Position numbers and translations under genes: made by a program. This document shows, piece by piece, positions 57,715-64,000 of a stretch of DNA of 64,000 nucleotides. The notes below the pieces were generated by a model, which saw only the letters and a program-made list of their open reading frames with translations, made no database searches and was not told the origin of the DNA. This DNA is from CAUSKK01 sp963533935 (GTDB lineage Bacteria > Pseudomonadota > Gammaproteobacteria > Cardiobacteriales > Cardiobacteriaceae): assembly GCA_963533935.1 (NCBI GenBank), contig CAUSQL010000002.1, forward strand, positions 1 through 64,000, in the 5' to 3' direction. Within the stretch, counting starts at the first letter, position 1; every line of letters begins with the position of its first letter.

Positions 57715-60700
57715 ATGGCAAAACGTACGGATCTGAAATCCATTCTGATTATTGGCGCGGGCCCCATCATCATCGGCCAGGCCTGTGAATTTGACTATTC
57801 CGGCGCCCAGGCCTGTAAAGCGCTGCGCCAGGAAGGCTACCGGGTGATTCTAGTCAATTCCAATCCGGCCACCATCATGACCGACCCGCAGATGGCCGAC
57901 GCCACCTACATTGAACCCATAGGCTGGGAGACCGTGGCGAAAATTATCGAGAAGGAGCGGCCGGACGCGATTTTGCCAACCATGGGCGGCCAGACAGCTC
58001 TGAACTGCGCCCTCGACCTGGCCAAGCACGGGGTGCTGGCCAAATTTAAAGTGGAACTCATCGGCGCCTCGGTGGAAGCCATTCGCACCGCCGAAGACCG
58101 GGACCTATTTAAGCAAGCCATGACGGAAATCGGCCTGGAAAGCGCCCGCTCCTTCGCTGTCCATTCCCTGGAAGAGGCGCGCACGGCCCAGCAGGAGCTG
58201 GGCTTCCCCGTCATCATTCGCCCCTCCTTTACCCTCGGCGGCTCCGGCGGTGGCATTGCCTACAACCGGGCGGAATTTGAACAAATCGTTAGCCACGGCC
58301 TGGAGCTGTCGCCCACCAATGAGGTGCTACTGGAGGAAAGCCTGCTGGGCTGGAAGGAATTTGAAATGGAGGTAGTGCGCGATAAAAACGATAACGCCAT
58401 CATCGTCTGTGCCATTGAGAACTTTGACCCCATGGGCGTGCACACCGGCGATTCCATCACCGTGGCGCCGGCGCAGACCCTGACGGACAAGGAATACCAG
58501 CAGCTGCGCAACGCCTCCATTGCCATTTTGCGGAAAATCGGCGTGGAAACCGGCGGTTCCAACGTGCAATTCGCCATTAATCCGCAGAACGGCCGCCTCA
58601 TCGTCATCGAAATGAACCCGCGGGTGTCGCGCTCGTCGGCGCTGGCCTCCAAGGCCACCGGCTTCCCCATCGCGTCTGTGGCGGCCCGGCTGGCGGTGGG
58701 CTACAGCCTGGACGAACTGAAGAATGAAATCACCGGCGGCCAAACCCCCGCCTCCTTTGAACCGACCATTGACTATGTGGTTACGAAAATCCCCCGCTTC
58801 GACTTCGCCAAATTCAAGCAGACCAACAATAAGTTGAACACGCAGATGCGCTCGGTGGGCGAAGTCATGGCCATCGGTCGCACCTTTAAGGAGAGTTTAA
58901 ACAAGGCGCTGCGCTCGCTGGAGAACGGCCGCTGTGGCCTGAACCAGCCGGCGCCCGCCGACGACCTGGACAACGCCGTGGCCATTGCCACGCCGGAACG
59001 CATCTTCTACCTGGCCGAGGCCTTCCGCCAGGGCTATGACCTGGAAGCGCTCTACCAGCTCAGCGCCGTGGACCGCTGGTTCCTGGCGCAGATTGGCGAG
59101 CTGGTGCAGATGGAAGCACCGCTGCGCCGCCAGGGTCTGGCCTATTTCCACGAGAACGGGGCGGAATTGCTGCGCTACAAGCGGGCCGGCTTTTCCGACG
59201 CCTTCATTGCCGAACTCTGTCAGGTCAGCGAAGCGGAGGTGCGCAATCTGCGCTGGCAACGGCAGCTGCACCCGGTGTACAAGCGGGTGGATTCCTGCGC
59301 CGCCGAATTTGCCAGCAGCACCGCCTATCTCTATTCCACCTACGAACAGTTCTGCGAGGCGGAGCCCAGTTCCCGGGAGAAAATCATGATTCTCGGCGGC
59401 GGCCCCAACCGCATCGGCCAGGGCATTGAATTCGATTACTGCTGCGTGCACGCGGCGCTGGCCCTCCGTGAGGCGGGCTTTGAAACCATCATGGTCAATT
59501 GCAACCCGGAAACCGTGTCCACGGATTTCGACACCGCCGACCGGCTCTACTTTGAACCGCTAACTCTGGAGGACGTGCTGGAAATCGCGCGGCTGGAGCG
59601 GCCGGCCGGGGTCATCGTCCAGTACGGCGGCCAGACGCCGCTGAAATTGGCCCGGGCTCTGGAAAAGGCCGGCGTGCCCATCGTTGGCACTTCCCCCGAC
59701 GCCATCGACGAGGCGGAGGACCGGGAACGCTTCCAGCGGCTTATCAATAAATTGGGACTGTTACAGCCGCCGAACCGTACCGCCAGTAATGTGGAAGAGG
59801 CCCTGGCCGGCGCGCGGGCCATCGGCTATCCGCTGGTGGTGCGCCCCTCCTACGTGCTCGGCGGCCGGGCCATGGACATCGTTTACAACGACGGCGACCT
59901 GGAGAACTATATGCGCGAGGCCATTCTGGTGTCGCCGGACGCGCCCATACTGCTGGACCGCTTCCTGGACGACGCCATCGAAGTGGACATTGACGTGCTC
60001 AGCGACGGGGAAGAGGTCATCGTCGGCGGTCTCATGGAGCACATCGAAGAGGCCGGCGTCCATTCCGGCGACAGTGCCTGTTCCCTGCCCCACTACCGTC
60101 TCAGCGACGCCATTGCGGAGGAAATTAAACGGCAGGCGCGGGCGCTGGCCAAGGCTTTAAACGTGGTCGGTCTGATGAACTGCCAGTTCGCGGTGAAGGG
60201 TAAGGAAATCTACGTGCTAGAGGTGAACCCGCGGGCGTCGCGCACGGTGCCCTTTGTGTCCAAGGCTACGGGCCGGCCGCTGGCCAAGCTGGGTGCCCTG
60301 CTGATGGTGGGCAAGACCCTGGCGGAGCTGGGGGTGCGCGAGGAGATTCAGCCGCGGCACTTTGCGGTGAAGGAGGCGGTGTTCCCCTTCGCCAAATTCG
60401 CCAATGTGGACCCAATCCTCGGGCCGGAAATGAAGTCCACCGGTGAGGTGATGGGCCTGGGCGACAGCTTTGCCGAAGCCTTCCACAAGGCCATTCGCGG
60501 CGCCGGCGAGCAGCTGCCCGAGGTGGGCCGCAAGGTGTTCATTTCCGTCAAGGACAGCGATAAGGATAAGGCGGTGGAGGTGGCGCGGCTGCTGCTGGCG
60601 AGCGGCTTTAAGCTCATCGCCACTTCCGGCACCCAGGCCTATTTAAGTCTGAACGGCCTGGAATGCGAGCTGGTGAACAAGGTGGCCCAGGGCCGGCCGC

Positions 60701-60915
60701 ACATTGTGGATTTAATCATTAACGGCGACATCGCCATGATTATTAACACCACGGCGGGCAAGAAGGCCATTGAGGATTCCTATTCCATTCGCCGCGAGGC
60801 CCTGATGCACAAGGTTTTCTATCAGACCACCATCGCCGGCGGCCACGCGGTGGCCATTGCCCTGGCCCACGAAGGGGAAGAGCGGGTGCGGTCGCTGCAG
60901 AGCCTGAATAAATAA
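57715..60915 (+). CDS. carB: Carbamoyl-phosphate synthase large subunit
   Basis: 1066 residues. It makes carbamoyl phosphate for pyrimidines and arginine. Two ATP-grasp halves are evident (GAGPIIIGQACEFDYSGAQ at the start and GGGPNRIGQGIEFDYCCVHA in the second half), each with EMNPR/EVNPRxSR motifs, and a C-terminal MGS-like allosteric domain (LLASGFKLIATSGTQAYL). carA, normally immediately upstream, is absent and must lie elsewhere. Confidence 0.97.
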   Translation: MAKRTDLKSILIIGAGPIIIGQACEFDYSGAQACKALRQEGYRVILVNSNPATIMTDPQMADATYIEPIGWETVAKIIEKERPDAILPTMGGQTALNCALDLAKHGVLAKFKVELIGASVEAIRTAEDRDLFKQAMTEIGLESARSFAVHSLEEARTAQQELGFPVIIRPSFTLGGSGGGIAYNRAEFEQIVSHGLELSPTNEVLLEESLLGWKEFEMEVVRDKNDNAIIVCAIENFDPMGVHTGDSITVAPAQTLTDKEYQQLRNASIAILRKIGVETGGSNVQFAINPQNGRLIVIEMNPRVSRSSALASKATGFPIASVAARLAVGYSLDELKNEITGGQTPASFEPTIDYVVTKIPRFDFAKFKQTNNKLNTQMRSVGEVMAIGRTFKESLNKALRSLENGRCGLNQPAPADDLDNAVAIATPERIFYLAEAFRQGYDLEALYQLSAVDRWFLAQIGELVQMEAPLRRQGLAYFHENGAELLRYKRAGFSDAFIAELCQVSEAEVRNLRWQRQLHPVYKRVDSCAAEFASSTAYLYSTYEQFCEAEPSSREKIMILGGGPNRIGQGIEFDYCCVHAALALREAGFETIMVNCNPETVSTDFDTADRLYFEPLTLEDVLEIARLERPAGVIVQYGGQTPLKLARALEKAGVPIVGTSPDAIDEAEDRERFQRLINKLGLLQPPNRTASNVEEALAGARAIGYPLVVRPSYVLGGRAMDIVYNDGDLENYMREAILVSPDAPILLDRFLDDAIEVDIDVLSDGEEVIVGGLMEHIEEAGVHSGDSACSLPHYRLSDAIAEEIKRQARALAKALNVVGLMNCQFAVKGKEIYVLEVNPRASRTVPFVSKATGRPLAKLGALLMVGKTLAELGVREEIQPRHFAVKEAVFPFAKFANVDPILGPEMKSTGEVMGLGDSFAEAFHKAIRGAGEQLPEVGRKVFISVKDSDKDKAVEVARLLLASGFKLIATSGTQAYLSLNGLECELVNKVAQGRPHIVDLIINGDIAMIINTTAGKKAIEDSYSIRREALMHKVFYQTTIAGGHAVAIALAHEGEERVRSLQSLNK

Positions 60916-60956
60916 ATTTCAAGCTAAGCGCCGGTTTGCTTCGTCCATTAGGAACG

Positions 60957-61037
60957 TTTACAAACAGACGGGCGCTTCCCCTGTATGTATTTAGAGCATT
61001 AATTACATACATATAAAGCGCTTAGTTGTTTGTAAAA
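60957..61037. repeat. Palindromic intergenic element, inverted pair
   Basis: GTTTACAAACAGACGGGCGC...CCTGTATGTATTTA and ATTAATTACATACATATAAAGC...TTAGTTGTTTGTAAAA, between convergent genes. Confidence 0.85.
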
Positions 61038-61052
61038 GAGGCCATTGGGGCT

Positions 61053-61090
61053 TATTTACAAACAACCAAGCGCTTCTCCTGTCTGTATTT
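61053..61090. repeat. Palindromic element, single half-unit
   Basis: TTATTTACAAACAACCAAGC then GCTTCTCCTGTCTGTATTT; it ends at the stop codon of the next gene. Confidence 0.75.
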
Positions 61091-62278
61091 CTAATAGCAG
61101 ATGCTGTTGTTGGAACCCATGCGAATCATCTCGCCCATGACGATGTTCGGAATGCGCAGCGGCTCCAGCATTTGCTTGCTGCGAATGTCCACCCGGAACA
61201 GCTGCGGCGCCTCCTCGTCAATGAGAAACAGCAGGGTCTTGCTGTCGCCGGTTACCCACATGCTGACGATTTCATAGGGGAAGCTGTAGACCTGGCGGTT
61301 CTCCGGATTGTCGAAGTCCTGCAGCATTAGCCCTTTGTCGCCGCCGAGTATCCAGGTGTGTTCCAGCCAGCCGGAACGGATAATGCGCGGCGAGAAGTCC
61401 GCCCGGAAGCGCTGCGGCTCGTCGCCGTGCTTATTGAAGTCGAACAGGGCCACGTTGCCGGATACGTCGGCGAAGATTACCTTGCTGGTGTACAGGTCGA
61501 TGTAGGGCATGATTAGCGGCTTGTAGAAGGAGCCCACCTCGTACATGGGGCCGGTGCTGAGCATTTTTTTCCGCTGCGGGAAATAGACCAGGCCGGTGGA
61601 ACCGTCGGTGGTGTTGATGGCCAGCATGTCGTCCTCGGTGCTGGCGACGCCGGCGGCTAGGCCGGAACTGGTGTGGGCCGACAGGTCGATTTCCTCCCAG
61701 GGCTTATCCGGCGAATCCTGGCCGTGCTTGTGGAAAATGCGCGGCTTTTCCTCGTCCAAAATCCAGAAGGACTGGGAAAAGGAGCTGAACAGCAGGGCAA
61801 AGTAGGAATCCAGCTGCACCTTGCGGTTTTTCGAGTCGAAGCGCTCGGGGAAGATTTTCACCTCACCGGTCTGGTAGTTAATCATGCCCACCTGGTCCTT
61901 CAGGGCGATGGCGGCGAATTTGGTCTGCGGCACGAAGAAAATCTGGTACACCGGCGACGGCAGCTTGTAGGCCTTGGCTTCGCGCTTCTTCAAGTCGTAG
62001 AAGTGGATTTCCGCCACCTCCTGGTTGCCCACCGCCAGCATGGCGTCGTCCCGGGCCATTTCAAAGACCCGCGGGATAAAGCCGAAATTAATGGCGTCGA
62101 TGTACTGGCCACTGACAATGTCGATGATGACGATGTAGTAGTTGAACTTATCGCCGATGAAGGCGTAGCGGGTGGGCTGGTAGAGGCCCTCGGCCGCCGC
62201 CGCCGTTTTAATCACCTGGCCCAGGGCGCTGCCGCCGCTGAGTAAGGCCAGGGCCGCGAGAAATTGTCTTCGGTCCAT
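61091..62278 (-). CDS. Exported beta-propeller-type protein with RR signal
   Basis: 395 residues from the ATG at 62278 (GGGGATTTTT before it; upstream in-frame ATGs lack a start signal). The N-terminus MDRRQFLAALALLSGG resembles a Tat signal, though the motif is short. The remainder has repeated blade-like segments (VVIIDIVSGQYIDAINFG, AIALKDQVGMINYQTGEVKIF, KVIFADVSGNVALFDF, LLFLIDEEAPQLFRVDI) as in YncE-like or quinoprotein-type propellers. No cofactor residues are obvious. Function unknown. Confidence 0.7.
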   Translation of the reverse strand: MDRRQFLAALALLSGGSALGQVIKTAAAAEGLYQPTRYAFIGDKFNYYIVIIDIVSGQYIDAINFGFIPRVFEMARDDAMLAVGNQEVAEIHFYDLKKREAKAYKLPSPVYQIFFVPQTKFAAIALKDQVGMINYQTGEVKIFPERFDSKNRKVQLDSYFALLFSSFSQSFWILDEEKPRIFHKHGQDSPDKPWEEIDLSAHTSSGLAAGVASTEDDMLAINTTDGSTGLVYFPQRKKMLSTGPMYEVGSFYKPLIMPYIDLYTSKVIFADVSGNVALFDFNKHGDEPQRFRADFSPRIIRSGWLEHTWILGGDKGLMLQDFDNPENRQVYSFPYEIVSMWVTGDSKTLLFLIDEEAPQLFRVDIRSKQMLEPLRIPNIVMGEMIRMGSNNSICY

Positions 62279-62377
62279 AAAAATCCCCATGATTGAAGTA
62301 CTGCCAGGCGCGAGGCCCGGCACCCATTAGATTTTAACCGTTTGGCACTTACTCTTCAGGGGCCCGGCGCGGCCGGA

Positions 62378-62475
62378 AAATACATACAGGGGAAGCGCCC
62401 GGGTGTTTGTAAGGAAGCGTGAGACCGTTAGGCCAAACAGCAGCGAAAAACAACCGCCCGTCCGTCGTTAAATAA
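62378..62475. repeat. Palindromic element, right arm with long cassette
   Basis: AAATACATACAGGGGAAGCGCC...GGTGTTTGTAA (62378-62413) followed by a cassette GCGTGAGACCGTTAGGCC, AACAACCGCCCGTCCGTC and GTTAAAT (to 62475). The cassette is the same as at 21800-21861 and the inverse of 31118-31150. Confidence 0.75.
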
Positions 62476-62493
62476 TTAAAAATCCGGGCCATA

Positions 62494-62530
62494 AAAAAAC
62501 CCGCCAAAATCCGTAGACTTTGGCGGGCCT
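62494..62530 (-). terminator. Rho-independent terminator of the PCu(A)C gene
   Basis: Minus-strand CCCGCCAAAG-TCTACGGAT-TTTGGCGGG hairpin followed by TTTTTTTATGG. Confidence 0.9.
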
Positions 62531-62542
62531 TGCTAGACCGGC

Positions 62543-63241
62543 TTAGTGGTGTTTTTTTGCCTCTTCGCCTTTGGCCTTATCGTCGTGCTTGTGACCGTCC
62601 TTGTGCTCGTGTTTGCCATCGTGCTTGTGGCCGTCCTTATGGTCATGTTTACCATCTTTATGTTCGTGCTTGCCGTCATGGTCCTTCGGCAAATCACCCT
62701 TGGCCTTCGCCTCCTCAATGACCTGATCTACGGTCTTAACCACCGCTTCACAGGAGGCGCTGCTCTTGTCGCTGAAGTTCACCGTAATGGTGTGCTTGTC
62801 GCCGGCTTTAGGGAATTTATCCTTGGCGATTTTCATCAGCATGAGGTGGTCGCCGCCCTTCTTGAACTCGCGCTCACCCTCTTTCAGCTCCTTGTCTTTC
62901 AAAGGAACCATGGACATGACGCCGTCCTTCATTTCCATAGCGTGCAGTTCGACGGTGTCGGTGATGCTGTCAATCTTCGCCCCTTCAATTTGCACGGGCG
63001 CGCCCTTGTGGGTGAATTTCACGAAGGCACCGGTCATTTCCTTGCCGGGAATTACCTCCTGAATGACGCAATCGCTCAGGGTGGTGTTGCCGCCTTCGGC
63101 CTTGGAGTCGGTTTTGGCAGTTTCGCCAGCTTCCGCTTTGGCCGTAGCCTCAGCCTTGGCGCTGTCGGCCTTGGCCGCTTCCTGGGCAAAGCTAGCGGCA
63201 GAAGCTGCAAGCATTAGAGCTATTAATGATTTAATTTTCAT
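62543..63241 (-). CDS. PCu(A)C copper chaperone with His-rich tail
   Basis: 232 residues from the ATG at 63241 (GAGGTAACC); the open frame continues to 63301 without a start signal. Signal peptide MKIKSLIALMLAASAASFAQ, an Ala/Lys/Glu linker (21-50), then the PCu(A)C domain with His100, Met109/Met111, His132 and Met134 in the H...M...HxM arrangement. The last 45 residues are a His/Lys/Asp repeat (HDGKHEHKDGKHDH), a likely extra metal store. Such proteins deliver Cu(I) to the CuA or cbb3 oxidase site. The next gene is an SCO-type partner. Confidence 0.88.
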   Translation of the reverse strand: MKIKSLIALMLAASAASFAQEAAKADSAKAEATAKAEAGETAKTDSKAEGGNTTLSDCVIQEVIPGKEMTGAFVKFTHKGAPVQIEGAKIDSITDTVELHAMEMKDGVMSMVPLKDKELKEGEREFKKGGDHLMLMKIAKDKFPKAGDKHTITVNFSDKSSASCEAVVKTVDQVIEEAKAKGDLPKDHDGKHEHKDGKHDHKDGHKHDGKHEHKDGHKHDDKAKGEEAKKHH

Positions 63242-63248
63242 GGTTACC

Positions 63249-64000
63249 TCATTGTTTACTTTGAAGATTTTTCTGACATTCGGCGAATTTGGCCAGGCCA
63301 TCGCCGGAATTAATTACGCCAATTTTCACCGCCACCTGCTTGCCGTCCACGAAGAGGGCCGAGAAGGGTAGGCCGACGGCGCCGAGACGCTCCAGCACGT
63401 CCTTAGCGTCGGTGCGCTGCTGGGAAAGTTTTTCCAACTTCAGCTCGGTGAACAGGTCCTTAATTTTATCCGGGCCGTCGTTGAGGTTAAGGGTTTGAAT
63501 GTTCAGGTCGCCATTTTCCTTGGCAAGCCTATCCAGCAGGGGCAATTCCTGGCGGCAGGGCGCACACCACAGGGCCCAGAGATTCAATAGTATGGGCTTG
63601 TCCGTGGCCACCTCGGGCACGTAGTCGTGAATGTGCGTAACCTTCTTACTCTCCTGGAAGCCTTCGGGCAGAGCACATTCCAGCTGGGGCCGTTCCAACG
63701 TTGCGGCCGGGCTCGGGCTAGCCTCACTGGCGGCCGCCGGAGCTTCCGCCTTCTTAGCGCCTTCCCCCTTGGGCAGTTTCTCGTTGAGGGCTTCGGTCAG
63801 TAGCCTTTCGCCGATTTGGTAATCGTAGACGTCGATGATTTCCCGCTCCGGCGAGATTAAATAGATGTAGGCGCTGTGATAAACCTCATAGACCTCGCCG
63901 CGCTTGGGATTTTCCACCTTCTTGCCGTCCTTGCGGTAGCCAAAGGTGGCGCCCAGCTGGTCGGCCAGGCCGCGAATCTGCGCCATGTCCCCGGTTAAAC
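63249..64000 (-). CDS. SCO1/SenC-thioredoxin fusion, N-terminus beyond window edge
   Basis: The frame is open to the window edge; the visible part is about 250 residues. LTGDMAQIRGLADQLGATFGY and VYHSAYIYLISPEREIIDVYDY are the C-terminal half of an SCO copper chaperone, including its conserved His. After a Pro/Ala linker, a TlpA-like thioredoxin domain follows (ILLNLWALWCAPCRQELPLL, with CAPC, then GLPFSALFVDG). Fusing a copper chaperone to its thiol reductant is sensible for CuA-site assembly. Seven bases separate it from the PCu(A)C gene, which supports one operon. Confidence 0.85.
   Translation of the reverse strand, partial: LTGDMAQIRGLADQLGATFGYRKDGKKVENPKRGEVYEVYHSAYIYLISPEREIIDVYDYQIGERLLTEALNEKLPKGEGAKKAEAPAAASEASPSPAATLERPQLECALPEGFQESKKVTHIHDYVPEVATDKPILLNLWALWCAPCRQELPLLDRLAKENGDLNIQTLNLNDGPDKIKDLFTELKLEKLSQQRTDAKDVLERLGAVGLPFSALFVDGKQVAVKIGVINSGDGLAKFAECQKNLQSKQ

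Noticed and set aside
1..64000. tRNA, rRNA, tmRNA, 4.5S or RNase P RNA genes
   Set aside because: I scanned the longer gaps for conserved cores of these RNAs and found none; this was by eye, so a covariance-model search would be needed to be certain.
1..64000. Insertion sequences, integrases or prophage genes
   Set aside because: No transposase, integrase or phage structural gene is present; the repeated DNA consists of short palindromic units only.

Overview
The window is most likely a piece of a gammaproteobacterial chromosome. The gene order yceD-rpmF-plsX-fabH-fabD-fabG-acpP-fabF-mltG, together with lolA, dsbC, darP/yjgA, yciB, dapD, clpA and a YbaK-type proS, is characteristic of that class. 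Coding DNA is GC-rich with dense gene packing. A lower-GC block at about 31.3-37.9 kb encodes many small exported proteins. Genus cannot be fixed from the sequence alone; a Cardiobacteriales-like relative is only a guess. I saw no rRNA, tRNA, CRISPR array, insertion sequence or prophage.

Layout. 1-2.1 kb: three tandem Sel1-repeat exported proteins (minus), the first cut by the window edge. 2.25-3.5 kb: a Fic protein with two operator-like palindromes. 3.65-13.25 kb: nine tandem divergent paralogues of a membrane protein family that I do not recognise (minus), with a broken XRE/HigA-like antitoxin gene inside the array. 13.4-18.4 kb: recJ, then an MBOAT acyltransferase with two SGNH proteins, which looks like a cell-envelope O-acylation operon. 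18.4-31.1 kb: mostly housekeeping genes (ispA, EamA transporter, dtd, galU, metG, a DUF945-like lipoprotein, yciB, dapD, clpA, pyrC, ppa). 31.3-38.3 kb: low-complexity exported proteins, a J-domain-like/pilin-like hybrid, lolA, an FKBP isomerase, a short FKBP relative lacking the catalytic domain, and a universal stress protein. 38.4-45.9 kb: hemE, a Tyr/Asp-rich lipoprotein, a DUF3298 protein, a tannase-like esterase, proS, and a beta-lactamase-fold protein. 45.97-53.1 kb: fatty-acid synthesis cluster. 53.8-64 kb: pncA-like, dsbC, darP, hemW, carB, a beta-propeller protein, a PCu(A)C copper chaperone with a His-rich tail, and the C-terminal part of an SCO-thioredoxin fusion.

The most striking feature outside the genes is a family of palindromic intergenic repeats. 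About 25 loci share ends resembling TTACAAACGGACGGGCG and CCCCTGTATGTATTTA around a GGCGCTT core. They occur as single half-units, head-to-head inverted pairs, direct pairs, and long variants whose arm carries extra hairpins. They separate most members of the nine-gene array and sit at convergent, tandem and divergent junctions, so simple termination does not explain all of them. The two best candidates for undescribed biology are this repeat family and the nine-paralogue array.
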